A stretch of 64,000 bases of DNA from Bartonella sp. HY038 (GTDB lineage Bacteria; Pseudomonadota; Alphaproteobacteria; Rhizobiales; Rhizobiaceae), in assembly GCF_014117425.1 (NCBI RefSeq), contig NZ_CP059725.1:2294001-2358000 (forward strand), read 5' to 3'. Under the pieces are notes generated by a model. The model searched no databases and was not told where the DNA came from. It was given only the letters and a program-made list of their open reading frames with translations. Both the position numbers and the translations under genes were made by a program. Positions 54,692 to 64,000 of the stretch are shown here, piece after piece (positions within the stretch are counted from its first letter, which is position 1; each line of letters begins with the position of its first letter).

Positions 54692-56449
54692 ATGTCAAAA
54701 ATTATTTATGGCTTATTGGCTGTACTGTTTGGCTTAACCATGTTTTCTAGTTCTAAAAGTGCCCATGCTGATGCGCTTTATGACAAATGCCTAGATGATA
54801 AGGCAGATGGAACCAATTTTGATTGGTCGACTTGTGGGGCAGTTTATCTCAAGCGTATAGATAATGATCTAAATATTACATGGCGTAAAATAATCGATAG
54901 CTATCAAAGCCACCCCAATGGCGAAACAATCAAAAAGCAGCTCATAGATCAACAACGCTTGTGGATTACGTTTAAAGAGCAGTCCTGCCAGCCTTTTTTT
55001 GACGGCTTTCGTGGCCGTGAAGGACAGGTAATGCATTTTTTTGGTTGCCGCGGCGCGATTGTTGAGGATCGCATAGCTCAATTGAAGCAGTTTTATTGTA
55101 ATGACGGTGCTACTTGTCATTTTTCCGACTATGAAATTGATGACCTTCTATCCGACATTGAAATATCCGATCGCGAGCTTAATAAGGCCTATCAATTTAT
55201 TAGAAAACGGCTAGAAGACATTTTTTCAGACACAGAAAATGATGAGTATTACAAGCAATTTAATCCGCCTGCCATATCATTGCGCAATGAGCAGCGCGCT
55301 TGGGTAGAATTTAAAGACAAAGCTTGCCTTTTTATGAATGATCTTAACCCTGATGTAGCAAGCCCAAAGCCAATTTTTCGTATTAACCGTTGTAAAGATT
55401 TAATAACCCGTCATCGGCAAGAGGAACTGAGTTTTTATTGTGATATGGCCGATTGTTTTTTACCCAATAAGCCAGCCATTAAAGATAACCAATGGGAAAT
55501 TGGCTGCGATCAAAGCTATAGTTGCACTGCAGTTGGACATGGTGGTGAAAGCTTTTCAAGCCTACCCAACTACATTGTTATAAAATGGCAATATCATAGT
55601 ACAAAGCCGGCTGAAATACGCTTTATGCTTTACTTAAGTGAGGCTCAACACAATGATGAGCCTAAAAAAGATAAAATTGAAATGCAATATCAAGCCTATG
55701 CTTATTTTGATGATAAGAAAAAGGGCGATATTTCAGCTTTTTTACAAAACCAACCCACGGCGGAGGATAATCAAGGATCATTCAATATTAATGTAAAAAA
55801 TGACCATATCGAAAATATAATGCATCATCTACTGCATGACAAAGTGCTTAATTTTGGCCTAATCAACGCAAAAGACAGTAAAGTTGCATTAAACTTGAAA
55901 AGCTTTCAAAACTTTTATCAAGATACTAAGGATTACGTCGATTTTTTCTATCCCAATCAAGTGGTAAGCCTGCCAAAGGTAAAGGCCTATCGTCTCTTTA
56001 TTGATGATATTAATGTTAAAACGCCTGAATCCTTATTGCCACCTCCTGACGAAGACGCCTGCAACCGCAATATATGGTCAGATGTTATTTTTCATGCGAG
56101 CAATGGCGATCACTTTTATGCAATGTGCGACAATACGGGTGCATATAATGGCTCTTACACAATTTTGCAGCCTAAAGATAATTATAAACCCTATCCTACG
56201 GAAAAAATAGATAATCAAGATAGGCGGAATGAATTTTATAATTCTTTTGGGTTAGAAAAACCAACCATGACCTTTACCGACTTTCCAAAAGGCAGAGCAC
56301 TTGGAGATTGTGGTATAATCACTGACTATAGCTATACGCCCGATGGATTTCGCCGAACAAAAGTAACGCGTATGGACACTTGCGCAGGTATTGATTGGCA
56401 AGATTGGCCGGTTGTTTATAATCTTGATGTCGAGGAAATAAGGCAATAG
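54692..56449 (+). CDS. Secreted protein with two LprI-like repeats and a DUF1176-like domain
   Basis: 585 residues. Signal peptide about 1-26 (ending SAHADA). Two consecutive LprI/DUF1311-type repeats follow: residues 27-140 (LYDKCLDDK, LIDQQRLWITFKEQSCQPFF, GCRGAIVEDRIAQLKQFYC) and 150-252 (LNKAYQFIRKRLE, RNEQRAWVEFKDKACLFM, INRCKDLITRHRQEEL). From about 268 to the end lies a DUF1176-like region beginning WEIGCDQSYSCTAVG and ending GDCGIITDYSYTPDG with CAGIDWQDWPVVYNLD. LprI is a lysozyme inhibitor in mycobacteria; DUF1176 is unknown. The combination suggests a periplasmic envelope-protection role, an inference only. GGGGG precedes the ATG. Confidence 0.78.
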   Translation: MSKIIYGLLAVLFGLTMFSSSKSAHADALYDKCLDDKADGTNFDWSTCGAVYLKRIDNDLNITWRKIIDSYQSHPNGETIKKQLIDQQRLWITFKEQSCQPFFDGFRGREGQVMHFFGCRGAIVEDRIAQLKQFYCNDGATCHFSDYEIDDLLSDIEISDRELNKAYQFIRKRLEDIFSDTENDEYYKQFNPPAISLRNEQRAWVEFKDKACLFMNDLNPDVASPKPIFRINRCKDLITRHRQEELSFYCDMADCFLPNKPAIKDNQWEIGCDQSYSCTAVGHGGESFSSLPNYIVIKWQYHSTKPAEIRFMLYLSEAQHNDEPKKDKIEMQYQAYAYFDDKKKGDISAFLQNQPTAEDNQGSFNINVKNDHIENIMHHLLHDKVLNFGLINAKDSKVALNLKSFQNFYQDTKDYVDFFYPNQVVSLPKVKAYRLFIDDINVKTPESLLPPPDEDACNRNIWSDVIFHASNGDHFYAMCDNTGAYNGSYTILQPKDNYKPYPTEKIDNQDRRNEFYNSFGLEKPTMTFTDFPKGRALGDCGIITDYSYTPDGFRRTKVTRMDTCAGIDWQDWPVVYNLDVEEIRQ

Positions 56450-56706
56450 GCTTTTAAACGTTAGCACCGATAGCTTAAAGATTTCATCCTTAGTTAGTTA
56501 ATTGATCTTACTATCAACCAAAATGATATTTAATATAGTGGTGTTTTCATAAATTTTTACCCATAGATTTTATATGAGGAGTTAAGCAAAAAATTTGCAA
56601 ACTCAAATTGCTGACCATAGAGAAATTTCAACTAATTTGGGGGAACAAAAAGCCATAGACTTTCCCTAATGATAAAAGCCTATGTTTTTTAATGTTTGCC
56701 AACTAT

Positions 56707-57942
56707 TTAACTAAAACGGTTTTCAATATATTCAGACACCATTTTTTCAAAGTCTGCTGCAATGTTTTCACCGCGCAAGGTCGCAACTTTTTTGCCATCT
56801 ACGAAAACCGGTGCTGCCGGTGTTTCACCGGTACCAGGCAGTGAAATGCCAATATCGGCGTGCTTTGATTCACCTGGTCCATTAACGATACAGCCCATAA
56901 CCGCAACATTTAAAGATTCAACCCCTGGATATTGCTCGCGCCAAATTGGCATATTGCGGCGAATATCGGCTTGGATTTTTTCCGCCAATTCTTGAAAGAC
57001 GGTTGAGGTTGTGCGCCCACAGCCAGGGCAAGCGGCAACAATTGGAATGAATTGACGAAAGCCCATAACTTGCAAAAGTTCTTGGCTCACTTGCACTTCA
57101 CGGGTGCGATCACCGCCCGGTTTTGGCGTTAATGAAATACGAATAGTATCACCAATGCCTTGTTGCAACAAAATTCCCATTGACGCAGATGAGGCAACTA
57201 TGCCCTTCGTGTCCATACCTGCTTCAGTCAAACCAAGGTGCAAAGCATAATCACAACGTGCTGCAAGCATCGTATAAACGGCAATCAAATCTTGCACTTG
57301 GCTTACTTTTGCCGATAAAATAATCTTGTCGCGGCTAAGTCCTACTTCTTCGGCGAGTGCCCCATTTAACAGTGCCGATTGCACCACAGTTTCGCGCATC
57401 ACTTGCTGGGTTGTGAGTTTTCCACCTTGAGCTGCATTTTCATCCATAAGGCGGGTTAATAATTCTTGATCTAATGAACCCCAATTAACGCCAATGCGCA
57501 CGGGCTTGTTGTGTTTAATAGCAATTTCAACAATATCAGCAAATTGCTTATCTTTTTTATCTTTAAAACCGACATTGCCGGGGTTAATACGATATTTTGC
57601 CAAGGCTTGCGCACAAGCAGGATGATCGGTTAAAAGCTTGTGGCCGATATAATGGAAATCGCCAATTAAAGGTACAAAAATATTAAGCCGCTCTAACCGT
57701 TCGCGAATATAAGGAACTGCGGCGGCTGATTCATCACGGTCAACGGTGAGGCGCACCATTTCAGAACCGGCAAGAGCAAGCGCGGCGACCTGCGCAACGG
57801 TCTGATCAATATCAGCAGTATCAGTATTGGTCATTGATTGCACAACAACCGGCGCATCACCGCCAACTGTTACACCACCAACCCTTACAGCAACCGATTT
57901 ACGGCGAGGAAAAGGCGCAGAAAAATAGCTTTGTGAGGTCAT
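56707..57942 (-). CDS. ispG: 4-hydroxy-3-methylbut-2-enyl diphosphate synthase
   Basis: Iron-sulfur enzyme of the MEP isoprenoid pathway converting MEcPP to HMBPP. The TIM-barrel part has [48 protein letters not shown] and [12 protein letters not shown]. The C-terminal cluster domain has [17 protein letters not shown] and [21 protein letters not shown], holding the cluster cysteines. I start at the first ATG, 57942 ([17 protein letters not shown], 411 residues); a TTG at 57969 adds nine residues. No other MEP pathway gene is nearby. Confidence 0.97.
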   Translation of the reverse strand: MTSQSYFSAPFPRRKSVAVRVGGVTVGGDAPVVVQSMTNTDTADIDQTVAQVAALALAGSEMVRLTVDRDESAAAVPYIRERLERLNIFVPLIGDFHYIGHKLLTDHPACAQALAKYRINPGNVGFKDKKDKQFADIVEIAIKHNKPVRIGVNWGSLDQELLTRLMDENAAQGGKLTTQQVMRETVVQSALLNGALAEEVGLSRDKIILSAKVSQVQDLIAVYTMLAARCDYALHLGLTEAGMDTKGIVASSASMGILLQQGIGDTIRISLTPKPGGDRTREVQVSQELLQVMGFRQFIPIVAACPGCGRTTSTVFQELAEKIQADIRRNMPIWREQYPGVESLNVAVMGCIVNGPGESKHADIGISLPGTGETPAAPVFVDGKKVATLRGENIAADFEKMVSEYIENRFS

Positions 57943-58142
57943 ATTCCAACTATACTCTGTTAACGTCAAAACCCAAATCTATGAGTTTTATAATATCTAT
58001 CAAAATCGTCTTTTCCATTTGAATTTTGTACAACCAAATGTGTTAGCCGTTTATCACTTATAATCATTCAAGACTGCTTTGTCTTGCTTTTTTATAAGCC
58101 ATAATTGTGACATATGGTTGCCATTTCGTCATCAATCAAGCA

Positions 58143-59540
58143 TTATTTTTCACTTCTAATGAGTTTTGCTTTCTTTTCCGCCAAAGCATGTCCTGCGTCC
58201 TTAGGTAATGTGCGGAAGATAAAGAAAGAAATTGCGCTAATTGCTGCGACAATAAAGAACGCGATATGAAAATCCGTTAATCCTAAACCACCATCATGCA
58301 TGGAAAGCCTCACCTCAAGAACGGTACCTGCAATAGCAACACCAAGAGCCACCGATGATTGCTGCGCAACAGATGCAATAGGTGCGGCTTGGCTAACCTT
58401 ATCTTGGGCAATATCGGCATAGGACAATGAATTGACCCCTGAAAAAATTAATGATCTCAAAAAGCCACCGACAAGCAAAATTCCAAGCATCAACAAATAT
58501 GGTGTTTGTGGTGTAAAAAGCCCATTAATTGCTATTGTTGCGGCTGAAAATAGAGAGCCAAACATTAAGACCTTGCGAAAGCCAAAGCGCCGATAGGTAC
58601 TTGTTGCACCAAGTTTCATACCGAGCGCACCAATTGCGCCAACAAAGGTAATAAGCCCCGATTGCAAAGGCGAAAGACCAAAGGCAATTTGTAGCATCAT
58701 CGGCAATAAAAATGGCGAAGCACCAAGCCCAATGCGGAAAAAACTGCCCCCCTTGATCGATTTGCGAAAAATGGGATCTTTAAAAAGGCTCAAATCCAGC
58801 AAAGGATGCTTGGCAGTTTTTGCATGGCGCAAATAAAAATAGGACGTAATAAGCCCAATCAAAATTGTCACAAAAGCCAACCACATTGGCAATGCCGGCA
58901 AACTGACCATAGAAAGACCAAAAATTATACCAGCAAGACCAATACCTGAAAGGAAAAAGCCTGGCCAATCAAGTGGACGCAATATCGGCACTTCATCGCG
59001 TGGCAAATAAAGCGTTGCAAAAAACATGCCTAAAAATCCAATGGGCACATTGATTAGAAAGATCCAATGCCATGAAAAATAGGTGGTAATGAAACCGCCA
59101 AGCGGCGGGCCAACTAAGGGTCCAATAAGCGCTGGCATGGTAAGCCAAGCAAGCGCATTGATAAGATCAGCTTTGGGCGTAGAGCGAATAAGGAGGACGC
59201 GGCCAACAGGTGACATCATGGCACCGCCAATGCCTTGCAAAAAACGCGCACAAACAAAACCGGTGAGGGAATTGGATATTGCACACAAGATTGAGCCAAA
59301 AATAAAAACCGCCATAGCAATACGAAAAATATGGCGTGCGGTAAAGCGATCTGCCATCCAGCCACTTACCGGAATAAAAATAGCAAGCGACACAAGATAA
59401 GAGGTAAGCGCCAATTTTAATGCAATTGGGCTGGTATCTAAATCACGAGCAATCGCTGGCAAGGAGGTAGATATGACATTGGCGTCCATATTTTCCATGA
59501 ATAAAGCGACTGCTAGTACAAGTGGCAAAATACGGATCAC
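58143..59540 (-). CDS. MFS multidrug exporter, DHA2/MdtD-like
   Basis: Proton-driven drug exporter with about 14 hydrophobic helices in 465 residues. The DHA2 motifs are present: MENMDANVISTSLPAIARDL in the first helix pair, motif A GWMADRFTARHIF, motif B FLQGIGGAMMSPVGRVLL and motif C ALIGPLVGPPLGGFI, followed by WHWIFLINVPIG. I prefer the GTG start at 59540 (VIRILPLVLAVALFMEN), as AAGGAA lies right before it; a longer frame from 59624 would add 28 residues out of family. Substrates unknown. The divergent gene is another exporter (MATE). Confidence 0.9.
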   Translation of the reverse strand: MIRILPLVLAVALFMENMDANVISTSLPAIARDLDTSPIALKLALTSYLVSLAIFIPVSGWMADRFTARHIFRIAMAVFIFGSILCAISNSLTGFVCARFLQGIGGAMMSPVGRVLLIRSTPKADLINALAWLTMPALIGPLVGPPLGGFITTYFSWHWIFLINVPIGFLGMFFATLYLPRDEVPILRPLDWPGFFLSGIGLAGIIFGLSMVSLPALPMWLAFVTILIGLITSYFYLRHAKTAKHPLLDLSLFKDPIFRKSIKGGSFFRIGLGASPFLLPMMLQIAFGLSPLQSGLITFVGAIGALGMKLGATSTYRRFGFRKVLMFGSLFSAATIAINGLFTPQTPYLLMLGILLVGGFLRSLIFSGVNSLSYADIAQDKVSQAAPIASVAQQSSVALGVAIAGTVLEVRLSMHDGGLGLTDFHIAFFIVAAISAISFFIFRTLPKDAGHALAEKKAKLIRSEK

Positions 59541-59839
59541 AATAATTTCCTTACCGAAAATAATGATGTTTTTCTGTCGATAGCTTAAATTTGTATTTTT
59601 TTTAAATAAACTTGTTATGAACAATCATTGTTACACAGCCACAAACAATTCGCAGATTTTGGTCGCGCCTATTTTAACCAGCTTTAGCAATTTAATCATC
59701 AATTCCCAAGAGCTAAAAAGTAACGTATATTTCATATCACTTTTGAAGTTGATGTGATATCAAGCGTGCAACGAAATTTTGTTTTTAAATTTTAAATACG
59801 CCTTTTATTTAATTTTGCTTCATTGTAGGAAGTTATCTT

Positions 59840-61246
59840 ATGCCAACAGCCAATGCCACCAAGTCAAGAGATTTAACCCAAGGTCCGATTTTTAAAACCT
59901 TGGCTATTTTTGCCTTGCCAACATTGCTTTCTAATATATTGCAATCACTTAATACATCTATCAATACTGTATGGGTTGGTAAATTTTTAGGTGAAACGGC
60001 CTTGGCAGCAACGGCAAATGCCAGCATCATCATGTTTTTAGTGTTTTCGGCTGTGTTTGGTTTTGGCATGGCAGCAACGGTCATGGTAGGCCAATATTTT
60101 GGTCGCCATGACATTGATGCGGCGCGGCGTATTTTTGGCTCGGCAATTGGGTTTTGTTTAATATTATCAATCTTAGTTGGCGTTTTAGGTTGGACATTTT
60201 CCGACTGGATATTAACCCATCTTAACACCCCACAAGATGCTTTTACTCAGGCGCATGCCTATTTACGGGTCATTTTCATAGCCCTGCCATCAACCATGAT
60301 GTCAGTGATTGTTATGATGGGCATGCGTGGTTCGGGCGATTCGATGACTCCTATGTGGTTTATGGGTCTTAATGTCGTACTTGATATTATACTTAATCCC
60401 TTATTGATTTTAGGCGTTGGACCTTTTCCCCAATTAGGCATTGTTGGGTCTGCGGTGGCGACTATTATTGCTGGCTATGGTTCATTAATTGCCATGATAA
60501 TTACAATGTATTGGCGTAAATTACCGCTACGCTTGGTTGGACGAGAACTCAATTATCTTATCCCGCGCATAAAATTATTAAAAATAATCATTGGCAAAGG
60601 CGTGCCTATGGGGTTGCAAATGGTGGTGATGGCAACCGCTGCTCTTGTCATGATTAGCCTCGTCAACCGTGAAGGCTTAATGACGACTGCCGCCTATAGC
60701 GCCATGCAACAACTATGGACCTATGTGCAAATGCCCTCCATGGCGGTAGGTGCCGCAGTAAGCGCAATGGTTGCACAAAATATCGGTGCTGGAAAGTGGG
60801 AGCGCGTTAACAAGGTTAATACAGCAGGACTTCTATCAACGCTTTTATTAACGGGCTCAATCATTGCCATTTTATTGATTTTTGATCGCCCCGTCCTTGG
60901 GCTTTTCTTAGGAAAAGAAAGTGGCGCAATGGCTATTGCCGACCACATGCAATATCGTGCAACATGGAGCTATATGCTGTTTGGTATGGCCATGGTGATA
61001 TTTGCAACCATGCGTGCAAATGGTGTTGTTATCATACCATTGTTAATTATTTTTGTTTCTCTTTATCCTGTACGCCTTGGGTTTTATTATCTTACCTATA
61101 ATATTCTTGGTGCTGATGCTATTTGGATCAGCTTCCCAGTTGGTGCCTTCACCTGCCTCATCCTCGCCTTTATCTATTATAAAACTGGCTTATGGCGTAA
61201 AAATTCCATGACTCAACCATCGGAAAAAACGCAACCAAATGCGTAA
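59840..61246 (+). CDS. MATE-family efflux transporter
   Basis: Ion-driven multidrug/toxin exporter, 468 residues with 12 predicted helices. It begins TQGPIFKTLAIFALPTLLSN (the typical MATE first helix), followed by NTVWVGKFLGETALAATANA and GFGMAATVMVGQYFGRHDIDAAR. The second half repeats the fold (GVPMGLQMVVMATAALVMIS, AYSAMQQLWTYVQMPSMAVGAAVSAMVAQNIGAG). AGGAAG precedes the ATG. It is divergent from the MFS exporter gene across 299 bases; whether they share a regulator cannot be seen. Confidence 0.92.
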   Translation: MPTANATKSRDLTQGPIFKTLAIFALPTLLSNILQSLNTSINTVWVGKFLGETALAATANASIIMFLVFSAVFGFGMAATVMVGQYFGRHDIDAARRIFGSAIGFCLILSILVGVLGWTFSDWILTHLNTPQDAFTQAHAYLRVIFIALPSTMMSVIVMMGMRGSGDSMTPMWFMGLNVVLDIILNPLLILGVGPFPQLGIVGSAVATIIAGYGSLIAMIITMYWRKLPLRLVGRELNYLIPRIKLLKIIIGKGVPMGLQMVVMATAALVMISLVNREGLMTTAAYSAMQQLWTYVQMPSMAVGAAVSAMVAQNIGAGKWERVNKVNTAGLLSTLLLTGSIIAILLIFDRPVLGLFLGKESGAMAIADHMQYRATWSYMLFGMAMVIFATMRANGVVIIPLLIIFVSLYPVRLGFYYLTYNILGADAIWISFPVGAFTCLILAFIYYKTGLWRKNSMTQPSEKTQPNA

Positions 61247-61635
61247 ATCCAACGCGAAAGATACTTGGCATTATTCATCAAAAATTATTTTTGGTAATAA
61301 TGTTGCGCAAAATGCATATTTTTCTTTCCAAAAATAACAACAATGTGATAAAGCGGATTTTCATTTTGCTGGAGATAAGAATCTTGTCAATAATAAATGA
61401 TTAATTCATTGATTTTTAAAAGATTTTTTTTAAGACTTAAACTATGCCTTTGTTTAGGCTGCTTTTGAGTGGTCTTTTATGACCGACTTTTCTTACTGGA
61501 TTGACGTATATTGAGTAAATAAGGCTTGCGAAAATCTTTAGTCTGCGGCAAAACCATTATGAATTTAAGAATAGTTTTAAAGTAGCAATAGTGCTATAAA
61601 TTGCTGCTTAATCGATAAATCAAAAAGAGGTTACA
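61247..61635 (+). other. ilvD leader region, 389 bp
   Basis: No gene of normal size. Contains a leucine-rich 12-codon frame at 61444-61482 (MPLFRLLLSGLL-stop; six of 12 are Leu) about 150 bases before ilvD, with a second mini-frame overlapping its stop. An imperfect stem (GTAGCAAT / ATTGCTGC) lies about 30 bases before ilvD but has no T-run. It could be a translational attenuation leader, or chance. Confidence 0.3.
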
Positions 61636-63474
61636 ATGCCTGCCTATCGTTCGCGTACTTCCACCCATGGCCGTAATATGGCCGGCGCTCGCGGTCTGTG
61701 GCGTGCCACAGGTATGAAAGACAATGATTTTGGCAAACCAATTATTGCGGTTGTCAATTCTTTCACGCAATTTGTGCCAGGTCACGTGCATTTGAAAGAT
61801 CTTGGGCAGCTTGTGGCGCGCGAAATTGAAAAAGCTGGCGGTGTTGCTAAGGAATTCAATACCATTGCGATTGATGATGGTATTGCAATGGGGCATGACG
61901 GCATGCTCTATTCACTGCCATCACGCGAAATCATTGCCGACTCTGTTGAATATATGGTCAATGGCCATTGCGCTGATGCAATGGTTTGCATTTCCAATTG
62001 TGACAAAATTACACCGGGCATGTTAATGGCTTCACTTCGCCTTAATATACCAACAATCTTTGTGTCTGGCGGTCCAATGGAAGCTGGCAAGGTTGTTTTA
62101 AACGGCAAAGAAATTGCCCTTGACCTTGTTGATGCCATGGTTGCAGCAGCAGATGACAGCCATAGCGATGAAGAAGTAAACGCCATTGAGCGTGCTGCCT
62201 GCCCAACTTGTGGCTCATGCTCTGGTATGTTTACCGCCAATTCAATGAATTGCTTGACTGAAGCGCTTGGTCTATCTTTGCCCGGCAACGGGTCAACCCT
62301 TGCTACCCACTTAGATCGCAAACGCTTATTTGAAGAAGCAGGTCACCGCATTGTCGAACTTGCCAAGCGCTATTATGAGGGCGACGATGAAACGGTTTTG
62401 CCACGCTCTATCGCGACATTGCCAGCCTTTGAAAACGCCATGACCCTTGATATTGCCATGGGCGGCTCAACCAATACGGTTCTTCACCTTTTAGCTGCGG
62501 CGCAAGAGGGCGAAGTTGATTTTACTATGGCTGATATTGATCGCTTATCACGCAAAGTTCCAGTTTTATGTAAGGTAGCACCTGCGGTTGCCCATGTTCA
62601 CATGGAAGATGTTCATCGCGCTGGCGGTATTATGGGCATTTTGGGTGAGCTTGACCGTGCTGGCCTTATCAATAACACAACTTATACTGTCCATTCGCCT
62701 ACCATGCGCGATGCATTGCGCAATTATGACGTAAAGCAAACCAATGATCCGGCTGTGCATGATTTTTTCCGTGCAGCACCGGGCGGCGTTCCAACCCAAA
62801 CTGCTTTTAGCCAGTCGCGCCGTTATGAAAGCGTTGATCTTGACCGTGAAAAGGGCGTTATCCGTACCAAAGAACATGCCTATTCACAAGATGGCGGCCT
62901 TGCCGTACTTTATGGTAATTTGGCGGAAGATGGTTGTATTGTTAAAACCGCTGGTGTTGATGATTCAATCTTGGTATTTAAAGGCCCTGCGCGTATTTTT
63001 GAAAGTCAAGATACAGCTGTTCTTGGCATTTTGAACAATAAGGTCAAGGCTGGCGACATTGTACTTATCCGCTATGAAGGCCCACGCGGTGGCCCCGGTA
63101 TGCAGGAAATGCTTTATCCAACCAGTTACTTAAAGTCCAAGGGGCTTGGCAAAGCTTGTGCCTTGATTACTGATGGTCGTTTTTCTGGTGGTTCATCAGG
63201 TCTTTCTATTGGCCATGTTTCGCCAGAAGCAGCGGAAGGTGGTACAATTGGTTTGGTGGAAGAAGGTGATATCATTGAAATTGATATTCCAAACCGCAAA
63301 ATCCATTTAGCCGTTGATGATGCTGTTCTTGCCCACCGCCGTGAAAAAATGCAAGAAAAAGGCACGGACGCTTGGAAGCCATTGGAAATACGCAAGCGGA
63401 AAATCACCAAGGCTTTAAAAGCCTATGCCGCAATGACCACATCAGCTGCCAAGGGTGCTGTGCGCGAAATTTAA
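61636..63474 (+). CDS. ilvD: Dihydroxy-acid dehydratase
   Basis: Iron-sulfur enzyme making the 2-oxo acids for isoleucine and valine. 612 residues with the cluster cysteine motifs FPISNCDK-like [12 protein letters not shown] and [20 protein letters not shown], plus [39 protein letters not shown] and [25 protein letters not shown]. Full length and typical of the 610-620-residue group. AAAGAGG precedes the ATG. A strong terminator follows, and purA is encoded downstream on the same strand. Confidence 0.98.
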   Translation: MPAYRSRTSTHGRNMAGARGLWRATGMKDNDFGKPIIAVVNSFTQFVPGHVHLKDLGQLVAREIEKAGGVAKEFNTIAIDDGIAMGHDGMLYSLPSREIIADSVEYMVNGHCADAMVCISNCDKITPGMLMASLRLNIPTIFVSGGPMEAGKVVLNGKEIALDLVDAMVAAADDSHSDEEVNAIERAACPTCGSCSGMFTANSMNCLTEALGLSLPGNGSTLATHLDRKRLFEEAGHRIVELAKRYYEGDDETVLPRSIATLPAFENAMTLDIAMGGSTNTVLHLLAAAQEGEVDFTMADIDRLSRKVPVLCKVAPAVAHVHMEDVHRAGGIMGILGELDRAGLINNTTYTVHSPTMRDALRNYDVKQTNDPAVHDFFRAAPGGVPTQTAFSQSRRYESVDLDREKGVIRTKEHAYSQDGGLAVLYGNLAEDGCIVKTAGVDDSILVFKGPARIFESQDTAVLGILNNKVKAGDIVLIRYEGPRGGPGMQEMLYPTSYLKSKGLGKACALITDGRFSGGSSGLSIGHVSPEAAEGGTIGLVEEGDIIEIDIPNRKIHLAVDDAVLAHRREKMQEKGTDAWKPLEIRKRKITKALKAYAAMTTSAAKGAVREI

Positions 63475-63505
63475 ATAGTTTTTGGGCATTAGGAAATCAA
63501 ATATC

Positions 63506-63537
63506 AAAGCCTACGCTTTTTATGAAGCGTGGGCTTT
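63506..63537 (+). terminator. Terminator of ilvD
   Basis: Thirteen-base stem AAAGCCTACGCTT / AAGCGTGGGCTTT (one wobble pair) with a 6-base loop; the T-run is part of the stem end and continues two bases. Confidence 0.88.
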
Positions 63538-63540
63538 TTG

Positions 63541-63896
63541 CTGAAATTAAACCACAATTTGTTTTGGTTTAATTATGTTAATCACTAAATCAAGAGTCGC
63601 AACTTTTGTAAAGTTTGGTTATAAAAGCTAGGTTGATTGACATATGGCGATTCTTATAAGCCTTGCAGTTTTAACTGATAATATTTGTGCGCGTGTTACC
63701 GCTTTTAAACGCTGCACCTTGGATAAAATATGTTTAAAAGCATGAGACCAAGTCATATTATTCAGATAAATTTCTGTGCTTTAAAGCTTTTAGAACAGGC
63801 AAAATTTAAAAATTATCATCATGGATTTTCTTAAAATTTAAGAATGGCATGATACATCAGAATATATAACGCATAGAACCAAAGCGGAGTTTATAA
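63541..63896. other. purA upstream region
   Basis: 356 bases with no ORF. TTGACA occurs at 63637-63642, but a TATAAG follows after only 12 bases, too close for a standard promoter. AAAGCGGAG before 63897 is the purA ribosome site. Confidence 0.35.
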
Positions 63897-64000
63897 ATGG
63901 CCAATGTAGTCGTTGTCGGTGCCCAATGGGGTGATGAAGGCAAGGGTAAAATTGTTGACTGGTTATCAGAGCGTGCTGATATTGTTGTGCGCTATCAAGG
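63897..64000 (+). CDS. purA: Adenylosuccinate synthetase, N-terminal fragment (cut by window end)
   Basis: Only the first 34 codons are inside the window. They read [20 protein letters not shown] then [15 protein letters not shown], which includes the GTP-binding loop GDEGKGK and the substrate-contacting start of PurA, the enzyme joining IMP and aspartate on the way to AMP. GGAG lies at ribosome-site distance before the ATG. The gene is not broken; it simply runs past the end of the sequence. Confidence 0.95.
   Translation, partial: MANVVVVGAQWGDEGKGKIVDWLSERADIVVRYQ

Overview
The window is a chromosomal segment of an AT-rich alphaproteobacterium, most likely from Hyphomicrobiales (Rhizobiales) on the Brucellaceae/Bartonellaceae side. 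The evidence is a RegB/RegA (ActS/ActR) redox two-component pair, two perfect BioR boxes in front of bioY-bioB, a CIRCE element in front of groES-groEL, a dnaG-rpoD pair, DUF2293, HlyU-family and DUF930 proteins typical of Rhizobiales, and the wreck of a Brucella/Rhizobium-type porin gene. I see no rRNA, tRNA, CRISPR array, insertion sequence, prophage or attachment site.

Layout. 0-2.4 kb: regB-regA. 2.4-3.0 kb: decayed porin. 3.0-5.5 kb: bioB, bioY and a periplasmic alpha carbonic anhydrase. 6.4-11.6 kb (all minus strand): ETF-ubiquinone oxidoreductase, a TraB/GumN protein, trans-aconitate methyltransferase and a GT39-like membrane glycosyltransferase. 12-16 kb (plus): acetoin/diacetyl reductase, a cold-shock protein, a DUF2975 membrane protein with its small HTH partner, and a FAD amine/amino-acid oxidase. 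16-20 kb: a three-gene BtuCDF/FecBCD-type ABC importer facing a ModA-like protein across a ModE-box-like palindrome, so probably a molybdate/tungstate system. 21-30.3 kb: housekeeping genes rpoD, dnaG, a fumarylacetoacetate-hydrolase-family enzyme, a YbdG-type mechanosensitive channel and groEL/groES. 30.5-37.2 kb: small regulators and hypotheticals, a LacI regulator, a dead zinc-type dehydrogenase gene and an 800-bp gene-poor stretch rich in inverted repeats. 37.4-42.8 kb: NADP malic enzyme, then an N-carbamoyl-amino-acid hydrolase and a dihydropyrimidinase of reductive pyrimidine breakdown. 42.9-52.1 kb: six tandem paralogues of a mostly secreted DUF4139 protein. 52.4-64 kb: grpE, a LysR regulator, a secreted LprI-repeat/DUF1176-like protein, ispG, an MFS and a MATE exporter, ilvD and the start of purA.

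The most unusual part is the 9.2-kb DUF4139 array. All six genes point the same way with gaps of 36-169 bp. Their N-terminal halves are almost identical, while two central patches (about residues 244-276 and 313-334 in the first-transcribed copy) differ in every copy. That is the pattern expected of local duplication and gene conversion combined with diversification of exposed segments. One copy has lost its signal peptide, one has a duplicated tail, and a GC-rich switch-like RNA fold sits on the stop codon of the first copy.

The second point of interest is the putative molybdate locus, which pairs a BtuF-type binding protein with a ModA-like protein that has no export signal. Two well-supported pseudogenes (porin and dehydrogenase) suggest the genome is losing genes.
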